A stretch of 7,227 bases of DNA from an uncultured Collinsella sp. Its GTDB lineage: Bacteria > Actinomycetota > Coriobacteriia > Coriobacteriales > Coriobacteriaceae. Numbering within the stretch: position 1 is the first letter of the stretch; each line of letters starts with the position of its first letter. Shown here piece by piece: positions 1 to 6,630 of the stretch. The stretch lies in NCBI GenBank assembly GCA_902494295.1, contig CABUSL010000110.1, positions 1 to 7,227 on the forward strand. Direction: 5' to 3'. The notes under the pieces are model-generated. The model saw only the letters and a program-made list of their open reading frames with translations. It was not told the origin of the DNA and did not search any database. The position numbers and the translations under genes were made by a program.

Positions 1-2300
1 CCGGCAATCATCGTTAGCTTCATGTGGGCTTCGCTGAGCACGCCGGAAAACAGCACGTTGTCGCTCGAGGGTTTTATGCCGCCACGCTCGTCCTCCGACA
101 CGCCGGCAGAATTGGCGTTGGGGTCCGCAACGGCGTCCCTCGCCTGCCCGATATGGGTGTACTTATACATCGGTGCGGCGTTTTCGTCGTTTCCCATCAG
201 TGCGTGGACGAAATGCTCAACCTGTCCCGTGTCGTCGCTTTCTGCATCCGCCTCGAGCTCAATGCGCGTGACCGCTTGATCCCAATCGCGCACGACAGGC
301 GCAACGTTTGCGGCAGTGGCATTAACCTCGGCGCGTGCGAGCAGCTCGGCGTTGGTGACGATGGTGGCCGATGCGATAAATTGCGGCACGCCGCCCGCCT
401 CGGCGTTGCCGGCCGAGCCGAAGCAGGCATCCAGCGTGTAAGGCGTATCTCCGCCCAATGCGAGTTCAGAGCGCTGGAGTACATACTGGTCGCCGTTGCT
501 CACCGACATATTCCACGAATCGAGGAGTGTGGGCCACGACCCCGACCAAGCCTTGGTGGTCCACTTGAACATTACGAACTGGAGTATCACATCGACATCG
601 ACGTCTGCACCCACGCGCAGCCGCGGAAGCTGGCGGCCGTCCGCCTTCTCGTATCCAATGAACAGTGTGAGGGACGCGGCGCCACGCACGGCAGACGAAG
701 CGACGCCTGCAACGCCGGCGCCAAAGGTGACGGCGAGCCCGATCTGGATAGTGAATGAGCCCGACGTGTTGGAATAGTCGAGCGAAATGTTCTTGAAAAA
801 CGCCGCGCCGCTGCCGTGCGTGTGGGCACCCACGGCGAGCGCCAGCTTCGCCAGCACCCAGGGGTTGACGTTTAGGAAAAACGGCACCGGTCCTAGGGTA
901 AACTGCTCGGTCCAATTGAGGTCGGTTCTTACCTGGAAGAGGGCTTTAATATTGCCGTATGCGGGGTCGTTGTTGCTACCCCAGGTTTTGCCCACCCAAT
1001 CGTAGGCGAGCGAGCCGTACAGCTGCGTGGCGATATCCATCGTGAACAGCGGCGTACAGTGGTGGCGAAGGAGCTTGGTGTTCCTTGGATCGGTGCCCGA
1101 ACCGGCACTCATGCTTTTGTACTGATTCCACTTCCCCTCCATCTCGTCGAGGTAGCGGTTTGCTTGCTTGGCGCCCGACTCGCGCGGTGACTTCTTCCAG
1201 TATTCCGGATCAGGGTTGCCCGAATCGTTCATGTAGCTGGCTGGTTTGTATCCTCCGCCAAACAGCACGTACCCGGCAAACGAGAAATCGAAGAGGATCG
1301 GAAATGTGGGCATCCAACAGGTGAACTTGTTGCCGCCGATGCCGGGAAACGCCGCCGGGAAATCAAAGGGAGTAATCTCTTGGTCCATGGTAGTGGGGAC
1401 GATAGTGGTCGAGCCCGATTCTGCCTTTGCGGCCGGCGCGGTGACAACGGCCATGGGGGAGGAGAGCGTGTAGGTTTTGCCCTGGTAGTCGAGGACAAAG
1501 CGCAGCTTGCATCCTTCTTCCAGAAGGCTCGACGCTGCATCGAGGAACTTGTCTTCGAGTGTGAACGTGGCCAGATTATCCGCGCCCGATGCGCTGGCCT
1601 TGACTTGGCCGATCTGCGTGACGGTTTCGGATGAGCTGCCCGCGGCGGGTGTCACTTTGTTGATGCGCAGCGTTGCCTGTCCACCCTGTGGCAGATGCGC
1701 CTGCACGGTAAAGGCGTGCGTATCAGGCTGCTCGTTTGCCGTGTCGTTCTTCGGCAATGCCATGAACGTAGCCTCAGCGTACTGGATGTCCCACTCGTCG
1801 AACGTGAGCTGTCGAAAGTACGGCTCGCCATCGGAGAGCGGACGCGTGGGCGCGGTTATGGCGGTGCCGCCCTGGATACGCGCAAGGGGAATCTCGACAT
1901 CACGGTAGCCCGCCATGCTAATGGAGATGCCGCCGTTAAAGTCGTACGCGTCGAGAAGCGTCGTCTCGTCCACGTAGCCTTCCGCAAGAGGGGCGACCTC
2001 AAAGATGGCCGTGCCCTCGTCGTCGGTAGTGGCGGAGAGCTGCTTGCCCGCGGCATAACGCGACACGAGCGTGACCTGGGCACCCGTGATGGGCGTATTC
2101 TTGTTGGCGACGTCGACCACGACCACACCAAACATGGTGCGCGAGAGAACGAGCACCCTGAAGGGATCATCTTCATCGGCGTATGCCTCGGTGGGGGCGA
2201 ACGGCAGTATGAAGGCGTTTGCGCTTCCCGGCACGCGCGGCAACATAATGCTCGCCAGCGAGGACGCTCCGGCAACAAGTAACGAACGGCGATCAAGCAT
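1..2300 (-). CDS. Large Tat-type exported protein with N-terminal carboxypeptidase-regulatory-like domain, 3' end outside the window
   Basis: The frame is open for 766 codons from an ATG at 2300 and runs off the left edge. A GGGAG ribosome binding site lies six bases upstream of the start. The N-terminus MLDRRSLLVAG has a twin-arginine (R4-R5), then a hydrophobic stretch to about residue 20, and an AYA cleavage motif at 39-41 before an acidic DEDD. This suggests Tat export. Residues about 57-138 read like a CarboxypepD_reg/Ig-like fold: PITGAQVTL, then TTDDEGTAIF, then a GY turn near 131. The rest is rich in beta-type alternation. It includes a Trp/Tyr/Gly-rich part (325-470), a glycine/alanine-rich amphipathic stretch (about 508-575), and an acidic, Ala/Asn-rich tail toward the edge. 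I see no catalytic motif and no LPxTG before the edge. The LuxR-type gene upstream on the same strand is a plausible regulator. The family is unrecognised; a surface or extracellular role is inferred from the signal peptide only. Confidence 0.85.
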   Translation of the reverse strand, partial: MLDRRSLLVAGASSLASIMLPRVPGSANAFILPFAPTEAYADEDDPFRVLVLSRTMFGVVVVDVANKNTPITGAQVTLVSRYAAGKQLSATTDDEGTAIFEVAPLAEGYVDETTLLDAYDFNGGISISMAGYRDVEIPLARIQGGTAITAPTRPLSDGEPYFRQLTFDEWDIQYAEATFMALPKNDTANEQPDTHAFTVQAHLPQGGQATLRINKVTPAAGSSSETVTQIGQVKASASGADNLATFTLEDKFLDAASSLLEEGCKLRFVLDYQGKTYTLSSPMAVVTAPAAKAESGSTTIVPTTMDQEITPFDFPAAFPGIGGNKFTCWMPTFPILFDFSFAGYVLFGGGYKPASYMNDSGNPDPEYWKKSPRESGAKQANRYLDEMEGKWNQYKSMSAGSGTDPRNTKLLRHHCTPLFTMDIATQLYGSLAYDWVGKTWGSNNDPAYGNIKALFQVRTDLNWTEQFTLGPVPFFLNVNPWVLAKLALAVGAHTHGSGAAFFKNISLDYSNTSGSFTIQIGLAVTFGAGVAGVASSAVRGAASLTLFIGYEKADGRQLPRLRVGADVDVDVILQFVMFKWTTKAWSGSWPTLLDSWNMSVSNGDQYVLQRSELALGGDTPYTLDACFGSAGNAEAGGVPQFIASATIVTNAELLARAEVNATAANVAPVVRDWDQAVTRIELEADAESDDTGQVEHFVHALMGNDENAAPMYKYTHIGQARDAVADPNANSAGVSEDERGGIKPSSDNVLFSGVLSEAHMKLTMIA

Positions 2301-2384
2301 CTTTGGCTCCCATCCCGCAGGTATCGGTGGAAATAATCCAATTTTGCGAGAAGGCATCCTGTCACGGTAGTGCCGTTCCATGGC

Positions 2385-2400
2385 CAAAATGTCCAATTTG
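2385..2400. promoter_or_regulatory. Near-palindromic operator candidate upstream of the exported-protein gene
   Basis: Read on the minus strand, the sequence is CAAATTG-GA-CATTTTG, two 7-base half sites with one mismatch around a 2-base centre. It lies 85-100 bases upstream of the ATG at 2300. It stands out as AT-rich in GC-rich surroundings. A second AAATTGGA-like run lies closer to the gene, near 2334-2343. It could bind the LuxR-type regulator encoded next door or another factor. No convincing -35/-10 pair was found here, so this is only a candidate. Confidence 0.3.
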
Positions 2401-2413
2401 AGTGCGCGAAATC

Positions 2414-2455
2414 GCCAGGCCCCCGGAGCGCTTTCGATACGCCGGGCAGTCTGGC
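2414..2455 (-). terminator. Imperfect stem-loop just after the LuxR-type gene
   Basis: Starting two bases after the TAG of the LuxR-type gene, GCCAG and CCCGG on one side pair with CCGGG and CTGGC on the other. A loop around TATCGAAA lies between them, with small bulges. No T-run follows on the minus strand. It may be a weak terminator, an attenuator or an mRNA-stabilising hairpin between the regulator gene and the exported-protein gene. Confidence 0.35.
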
Positions 2456-2457
2456 CG

Positions 2458-3462
2458 CTAGCGCAACATGTGGGCAATCAGCTCGGCGCGAGTTCCGATA
2501 CCAAGCTTGGCATACACTCCTGATAGGCGGTTTTTAACGGTGCCCGGCGATACTCCCATGTGGCGTGCGATTTCAGCGTTGGTCCATCCGCGGCAGGCGA
2601 GCATGGCCATGGTGAACTCCGTGGTCGTTAAATCGTCGGCCACGTCCTCGCCCGAATCGGGGTTGTGGATGCGCCGCCAGCCGTAGCTGAAGCGGTACGT
2701 GATCTCGATGATGCGAGCGAAATCGTCGGGGTATTGCGATTTTAAGCACGCCTCGATAAGCCCCTGCAAAAGGCCGTGGTGCTCGCCGATGAGCTCGATA
2801 AGGCCGTCAGGGCGCGCAATGTTCCAAGCGGTTCCGAAGTGTGCCTTTGCGGCGTCGATATCCTTGAGGCTCATGCATGCCATGGAAGCCGACAGGTGCA
2901 GGAACAGCTCCGAGATGGGATAGCTTCCCTGTTTCATGATCAGGGCGTTTTCCGCCATGCCCAGACTACGGCCATATTCGCCGCGCAGGTACAGGGCATG
3001 CGCCATCACGTAGCTGGCGAACAGGCGCAGGCCTTCGGGCAGATGCGCCGCAAGCGGATAAAACTCTTCGGCGGAATACGGGGAAGGCAAGTGCAGCAGG
3101 ACGCTCGCAGCGGAGGCGAACAGGATATGCGTGGCGTGGACGGCGGGCGATTCCTCGTCAGTTGGCGCATCGAGGATGCCCGCAAGGCAACGGCGGGCAT
3201 CGGCGATACGGTTGAGCGACAGACTGGCATATCCGCAGATAAGGCATGCGGAATAACGCAGTGCGGGGTCGGTGGCGTCAAGATAGGGGCGTGCTGTCTC
3301 GGCGGCGGGTGTGGCCTGTCCGCGAAAGTACAGCGCTTCTGCCGTGGCGATGGTGCGTGAATCGGGGTCGGAAATGCCTGCAACCGCAGCGTCAATCTGT
3401 CCCGGCACAAAGGCGGTGCACATCAACGGCATGGGAACGCATGGGTAGCCATCGCAGTCCAT
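2458..3462 (-). CDS. LuxR-family transcriptional regulator with helical-repeat N-terminal half (334 aa)
   Basis: This is a DNA-binding regulator. Residues 277-334 form a typical GerE/LuxR helix-turn-helix: LTTTEFTMAMLA, then NAEIARHMGVSPGTVKNRL, then YAKLGIGTRAEL. The recognition helix falls around 304-314. The preceding 270 residues are Ala/Leu-rich helical pairs (for example residues 39-95, 148-175 and 185-216) resembling MalT-like TPR repeats. No receiver domain, autoinducer domain or Walker ATPase is visible, so the input signal is unknown. The ATG at 3462 is chosen because GGGAG lies seven bases upstream and all helical-repeat sequence lies downstream. The frame stays open 52 codons further, to 3618, but that part is low-complexity and not protein-like. 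The gene precedes the exported-protein gene on the same strand with a 157 bp gap, so control of that gene is a reasonable inference. Confidence 0.85.
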   Translation of the reverse strand: MDCDGYPCVPMPLMCTAFVPGQIDAAVAGISDPDSRTIATAEALYFRGQATPAAETARPYLDATDPALRYSACLICGYASLSLNRIADARRCLAGILDAPTDEESPAVHATHILFASAASVLLHLPSPYSAEEFYPLAAHLPEGLRLFASYVMAHALYLRGEYGRSLGMAENALIMKQGSYPISELFLHLSASMACMSLKDIDAAKAHFGTAWNIARPDGLIELIGEHHGLLQGLIEACLKSQYPDDFARIIEITYRFSYGWRRIHNPDSGEDVADDLTTTEFTMAMLACRGWTNAEIARHMGVSPGTVKNRLSGVYAKLGIGTRAELIAHMLR

Positions 3463-3736
3463 CTTCCATCTCCCAACGGCTGGCAACAATAGCAGCAATT
3501 GTACTCCTGTTGCTCGGGACTGGAATTTGTGGGTATCGCCGACGATTATGCCGAACGTATAAAGGAAGACTAGCGGCTCTCTTGAACCCGAGGTCGAAGG
3601 GGGCGTTGTACAAGGCATATGGGGCCGAGTGGAAGTAGATCAAAAGAGCGTTACTTGACGTTTCATGCATAATGCCAACCGCCCCGCGACATCACGTTCG
3701 CAGCGCGCAGGGGCCGGAGAATCTTCGCGATGAGAG
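3463..3736. other. Intergenic half between divergent LuxR-type and padR genes
   Basis: No gene is supported here. For the minus-strand regulator the best promoter element is a TACAAT -10 box at 3498-3503 (minus strand). Its -35 is poor, and it would give an untranslated leader of about 25 bases. An isolated TTGACG occurs at 3655-3660 and an ATGCATAAT run near 3666-3673, but their spacing does not make a promoter. The length and AT-rich patches suggest binding sites that I cannot define. Confidence 0.3.
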
Positions 3737-3765
3737 TTGACGTCTAATACCTTGCATCGTATAGT
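3737..3765 (+). promoter_or_regulatory. Near-consensus sigma-70 promoter of the padR operon
   Basis: TTGACG at 3737-3742 is separated by exactly 17 bases from TATAGT at 3760-3765. Each box differs from consensus at one position. The predicted transcription start is near 3772, giving a leader of about 30 bases that contains the padR ribosome binding site. It reads into the PadR-HAAS operon. Confidence 0.8.
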
Positions 3766-3782
3766 GTGTATAGCATAGTATA
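3759..3782. promoter_or_regulatory. GTATAG repeat cluster over the -10 box, probable PadR operator
   Basis: GTATAG occurs at 3759-3764 and again at 3768-3773, a 9-base period, followed by CATAG and TATA up to 3782. This strongly AT-rich block overlaps the -10 hexamer and the predicted start site. PadR-family repressors commonly regulate their own operon by binding AT-rich sites over the promoter, so autorepression by the first gene product is the natural reading. The exact half-site arrangement is inferred. Confidence 0.5.
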
Positions 3783-3802
3783 TGACGAGAGGAGGTGTGC
3801 GG

Positions 3803-4123
3803 ATGGAGGCCCAGATGAAGCGCGGCTTCCTGGAGGCCTGCGTGCTCGCGGCCGTCTCCGGCGAGGAGTCCTACGGCTACCAGATCGTGAAGGACGTGCC
3901 GGCGAGCATGGGGCTCACGGAGTCGACGCTCTACCCGCTGCTCAAGCGCCTGGAGAAGGCCGGGTGCATCACGGCGCGCTCTGCCGAGCACAACGGGCGG
4001 CTGCGCCGGTACTACCGCATCACGGACGATGGGCGTGCGCGCATCGAGGAGTTCCTGGCCGAGTGGCCGTCCGTACGGGAGATTTACGCATACGTTAAGG
4101 GGGCGCACCATGACGCGCGATGA
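3803..4123 (+). CDS. PadR-family transcriptional repressor (106 aa)
   Basis: This is a small winged-helix DNA-binding protein of the PadR subfamily that lacks the long C-terminal helical domain. Family landmarks run in order: MKRGFLEACVLAAV (helix 1, residues 5-18), SYGYQIVKDV (23-32), LTESTLYPLLKRLEKAGCI (recognition helix region, 38-56), then the wing RLRRYYRITDDGRARIEEF (66-84). The ATG at 3803 is preceded seven bases upstream by GAGGAGG, a near-perfect Shine-Dalgarno. An in-frame ATG at 3782 is too near the predicted transcription start and has no ribosome binding site. It is the first gene of the operon, and its last 14 bases overlap the start of the HAAS protein gene. In related operons PadR proteins respond to envelope stress or antibiotics; the signal here is unknown. 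Confidence 0.93.
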   Translation: MEAQMKRGFLEACVLAAVSGEESYGYQIVKDVPASMGLTESTLYPLLKRLEKAGCITARSAEHNGRLRRYYRITDDGRARIEEFLAEWPSVREIYAYVKGAHHDAR

Positions 4124-4733
4124 GTTTCTGGGCCGGTTGGGCGAGCTGCTTGCCTGCCTGCCGGCCGAGCAGGTGGAGGAGACCAAGGCGTTCTATGCGG
4201 AGGCCATCGCCGACCGCATGGAGGACGGTATGAGCGAGGAGGAGGCCGTGGCCGCCATGGGCGCCCCCGGCGAGGTTGCCGAGGCCACGCTCGACGACCT
4301 GCCCGCCGTGCCGCGCGCGATCGCGAGGACGCGCCGGCGCAGCACCGCGCTGCTGTGGGTGCTGACCATCGTGGGTTCCCCGGTGTGGGTGCCGCTGCTC
4401 GCCGCCTTCGCCGCCGTGGCCGTCACGGTCTATATCTGCATCTGGGTGCTGGCGCTCTGCGTGTGGATCGTCGCGGCGGCACTCGGGGGCGTGGGCGTAG
4501 TTGAGCTCCTGCTTGCCGTAAGCGGCGTCACCATCGGCCACTTCCCGTACGCCCTCGCCTCGGCGGGCGTGGGGCTCGGCCTCGTCGGCGTGGCGCTCTT
4601 CGTTGGTGCTGGCGCTTGGGCCGCCTCAAAACAAATTGCGCGCCTCTCGGCGCTCTGGGCGAGGAAGGCTGCCTCGCCCTTCTGGAAGGGTAAGGGCGAG
4701 AAGGGCGGCGCTGCCGCGCATCTCGCGGCGTAG
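4110..4733 (+). CDS. HAAS-domain (DUF1700) membrane protein (207 aa)
   Basis: Residues 1-66 form the HAAS/DUF1700 signalling domain. Its marks are MTRDEFLGRLGELL, then EETKAFYAEAIADRMEDGMSEE in two helices, then the characteristic VAAMGAPGEVAEA. A basic RTRRRS stretch (73-78) precedes a hydrophobic half with about three or four membrane segments (roughly 79-105, 106-135, 147-172). The tail is short and basic, with KGKGEKGG. The HAAS domain is known to accompany PadR regulators and is thought to couple membrane state to them. The ATG at 4110 lies after AAGGGGG and overlaps padR by 14 bases, indicating translational coupling. Starting earlier at 4029 would add 27 codons inside padR in another frame, which is unlikely. 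Confidence 0.88.
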   Translation: MTRDEFLGRLGELLACLPAEQVEETKAFYAEAIADRMEDGMSEEEAVAAMGAPGEVAEATLDDLPAVPRAIARTRRRSTALLWVLTIVGSPVWVPLLAAFAAVAVTVYICIWVLALCVWIVAAALGGVGVVELLLAVSGVTIGHFPYALASAGVGLGLVGVALFVGAGAWAASKQIARLSALWARKAASPFWKGKGEKGGAAAHLAA

Positions 4734-4748
4734 AAAGGAGTGAGTACC

Positions 4749-5003
4749 ATGACCAGTGCGAAGAAGATCTACCTCGCCGTGGCGGGCGGGCTCGTTGCCG
4801 CGGGTGTTGTCCTCGCGGGCATTGGCTTTATCGCTTCGGGTTTCGACCCGGCCGTGTTCACAACCCAAGTCGACACGCGCTACAGCACCATCGTGCTCGG
4901 CGGCGTCGAGGTGGACGACCCGATGGGCCTCCCCCTCATCGAGCAGCTCGCCAATCTGGGCGAGATCGACACCTCCGGCGTCGCGGATCCCGCCGCGCCC
5001 TAG
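4749..5003 (+). CDS. Small single-pass membrane protein, third gene of the PadR-HAAS operon (84 aa)
   Basis: An AAAGGAG box lies eight bases before the ATG at 4749, 15 bases after the HAAS protein stop, so it belongs to the same operon. Residues 8-30 are a membrane anchor or uncleaved signal (YLAVAGGLVAAGVVLAGIGF). A short outer part follows: GFDPAVFTTQVDTRYST, then VLGGVEVDDPMGLPLIEQLANLGEID. It ends in an Ala/Pro tail. In comparable operons the third product carries a DUF4097-type beta-strand domain after such an anchor. That domain is absent here, so this may be a shortened version or a naturally small protein. No enzymatic motif is visible. The GTG at 4740 is rejected as a start because it lies within the ribosome binding site. 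Confidence 0.72.
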   Translation: MTSAKKIYLAVAGGLVAAGVVLAGIGFIASGFDPAVFTTQVDTRYSTIVLGGVEVDDPMGLPLIEQLANLGEIDTSGVADPAAP

Positions 5004-5164
5004 GCGCAGCGAGCCCGGGCGCTCTGCCCGCCAAGCTGCGTAAGCCGGCGAAACCCGAACCTCAACCTCTACGCAACTGGCCCCAAGCCTGCGCCGATTC
5101 GCTCTCAGCGCCGCGCGGGGGCCCGTGACGCATGCCCAAAAAGGTACGAGGAGAAAGGAACGCG

Positions 5165-5260
5165 ATGACGACAACCACGCCCTTCCGCCTTCACGGGGCC
5201 ACGCAGGACCGGAAGCGACTGGGCCGTGCGGTGGGGCTGTGCTTGGATTGGCTACACTGA
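5165..5260 (+). pseudogene. 31-codon ORF with strong ribosome binding site, likely a truncated gene start
   Basis: GAGGAG and AAAGGA (5148-5159) lie directly upstream of an ATG at 5165. This is as good a ribosome binding site as any in the window. The product begins MTTTTPFRLHGATQDRKRLG, continues RAVGLCLDWLH, and stops at TGA 5258-5260. A basic head followed by the beginning of a hydrophobic stretch looks like the N-terminus of a membrane protein that is cut off. It sits 161 bp after the small membrane protein, where the GC-rich operon ends and less GC-rich DNA begins. The missing part could be the next gene of the PadR operon. A genuine short peptide is possible but less likely. Confidence 0.4.
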
Positions 5261-5416
5261 TATGGACAGTTCCGTGAGGGGCGCGAGAGGCGGGACTCTG
5301 GGGAGATCTTCGAGGAGGAGTGTCTCGACTGGAAGCGTGGGTTCAGTGGAGCAGGAACCTAATCTCTGTCTCTCTTGCTTTTTTGATTTGTTGAGAAGCC
5401 GGCATTTGGGGGCATT

Positions 5417-6100
5417 TTGGATAGCGAACAGTTCAAACAAGAAGCTGAGAAAATAGAACAAAGCCTGAGTGCCTTGAGAGTCGCCGAGCGCAATGCAGTG
5501 ATTCCCTTCATGAACGGCGACTTTACCCAATGGGATCTATATCTGGCATCCTCCTCTGAGTATGCGATGAGACTGATAGACGGATTCATCTCCATGCTCG
5601 AGTCGAGGAATCTTGTTTGCGTCGCCCAGCTTCTCCGCGCACAGGTTGGAGTCTGCCTGCGGACATTCGCATTATTCGCCGCCGAAGACCAGGATGACTT
5701 TCTCAAGCAGGTGTTTCAAGGTGTGCCTGTGAACAAGCTGAAAGATTTCTCGGGTGAGAAGATGTCCGATGGAAGACTTCAAGACTTACTCGAGAAGTTC
5801 GATCCAAAGGTAAAAGATGTATACAAGGTGACGTCTGGATTCGTCCACTTCTCCACTGATATTCTGCCGAGCATGGGTGTGCCTGGGGAGGGCTATGAGG
5901 TCGAGTTTAATTTTGGAGCCGAGCCCAACGAGAGAAACAATGCGCCTCTCGTGGAATGCGGCAAGGCGTTCTGCCACTATGTCGACCTGCATCTCCAGAT
6001 GCTCCATAAGGTGATTGCTTCGGATGAATGGTATGCCGATCGATTCCGTATCGATTCCGATGGTCCTGCAGACGAGGCCTCGAAAAGCGAGAAGGTGTAG
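5417..6100 (+). CDS. Uncharacterised helical protein with HEPN/DUF5677-like motif (227 aa)
   Basis: The frame opens after a TGA at 5384-5386, and the only usual start codon before the conserved body is TTG at 5417, with a G-rich stretch just upstream as a weak ribosome binding site. The protein is mainly helical: residues 5-30, 40-62 (ASSSEYAMRLIDGFISML), 66-90 (LVCVAQLLRAQVGVCLRTFAL), 118-140 and 180-202. The most telling motif is VYKVTSGFVHFS at residues 135-146. It recalls the Y-x2-LS-x3-H signature of DUF5677/HEPN-like proteins and a widespread group of hypothetical proteins with SGF(I/V)H. The middle GVPVNKLKD also fits that group from memory. No signal peptide or membrane segment is seen, so it is probably cytosolic. 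Base composition is clearly less GC-rich than the operon to its left, suggesting recent acquisition. If HEPN-like, an RNase or defence role is conceivable but unproven. Confidence 0.75.
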   Translation: MDSEQFKQEAEKIEQSLSALRVAERNAVIPFMNGDFTQWDLYLASSSEYAMRLIDGFISMLESRNLVCVAQLLRAQVGVCLRTFALFAAEDQDDFLKQVFQGVPVNKLKDFSGEKMSDGRLQDLLEKFDPKVKDVYKVTSGFVHFSTDILPSMGVPGEGYEVEFNFGAEPNERNNAPLVECGKAFCHYVDLHLQMLHKVIASDEWYADRFRIDSDGPADEASKSEKV

Positions 6101-6354
6101 GTCGAACGCATTGACGCCGCCTTGACAGTATCCCGATATGATAACGAATGGGAGGTTCCCTGCGAAATGTGCGCCTTTGTATATTCTCGCTAGGAAGCCC
6201 TCGACCGATAAGGCATCGTTGAGTTCAATTTGAGTTCAGCTCGGGTGCCTGAAAATCGCCCAACTCTGATAAAAGGGGAGACGACGGTACACCACGTAGA
6301 CGAGAGGCTATGGAAGTGCACGATTTGATTATATTGGCGCGCTAAACCGCCCCG
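6101..6354. other. Stretch without recognisable genes
   Basis: No coding sequence is supported. A TTGACA at 6122-6127 has no -10 box at a workable distance. A short direct repeat TTGAGTTCA occurs at 6219-6227 and 6229-6237, a 10-base period. The minus-strand frame of the ATPase remnant stays open down to 6190, but its sequence no longer resembles the family after about 6355, so I read it as non-coding or scrambled. Confidence 0.4.
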
Positions 6355-6630
6355 CTGCCCAACTTGAACTCCGCTCACGCGTGTATGGGGCTGCGAGAGG
6401 TAACGGCCTGCGGCCTCCTTTGTGTGCTCGATGATATCTTCGAGCATGCCGGGCATGGCGGAGACATTCGCTGCAATCCAGCCGTGTTCAAGCGCCGTTT
6501 CGGATAGGAGCGAGAGTGGGCCGTCTTGCCCGTTCCCCTTAAACCCGTAAAGATGGTTGACAGTTTTGGGGTCTCCCGGGTCTTTAGCTTTTACCGCGCT
6601 CGGTGCCTCATGGAAACTGTTGGACTTTAA
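6355..6630 (-). pseudogene. Fragment of an AAA-type ATPase with destroyed Walker A
   Basis: On the minus strand the frame is open from 6630, just after a TGA at 6631-6633. The sequence GDPKTVNHLYGFKGNGQDGP and ALEHGWIAANVSAMPGMLED, then IIEHTKEAA and TRVSGVQVG, follow the order of a common actinobacterial ATP-binding protein family: GDPxR, P-loop GxRGxGKTxLL, GWxxxxVSAxPGML. In place of the P-loop GKT this copy has GFKGNGQD (6523-6546), so the nucleotide-binding lysine and threonine are gone. The N-terminal portion before the P-loop, Walker B and everything C-terminal are missing. No start codon or ribosome binding site serves it; the first ATG is at 6456, after the P-loop. This is a remnant of a larger gene. 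The assignment is from memory of the family, moderately sure. Confidence 0.6.

Noticed and set aside
24..2282. Several plus-strand open frames of 70-245 codons across the left part (for example 24-758 and 1695-2282)
   Set aside because: They are antisense to the minus-strand exported-protein frame. Their products are Arg/His-rich and not protein-like, and they lack ribosome binding sites.
3463..3618. Upstream extension of the LuxR-type gene to an ATG at 3618
   Set aside because: The 52 extra residues are low-complexity and unlike the family, while ATG 3462 has a well-placed GGGAG.
3655..3673. TTGACG followed by CATAAT as a second padR promoter
   Set aside because: Only seven bases separate the boxes, far from the required 16-18.
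5028..5043. Short hairpins (such as CGGGC-GCTCT-GCCCG near 5014) after the small membrane protein as a terminator
   Set aside because: The stems are only five bases, common by chance in GC-rich DNA, and no T-run follows.
5261..5416. Possible transposase or insertion-sequence remnant before the helical-protein gene
   Set aside because: I read all three plus-strand frames and found no transposase motif, terminal inverted repeat or target duplication that I could support.
6122..6142. TTGACA followed by TATGAT as a promoter
   Set aside because: The spacing is nine bases and no gene follows.
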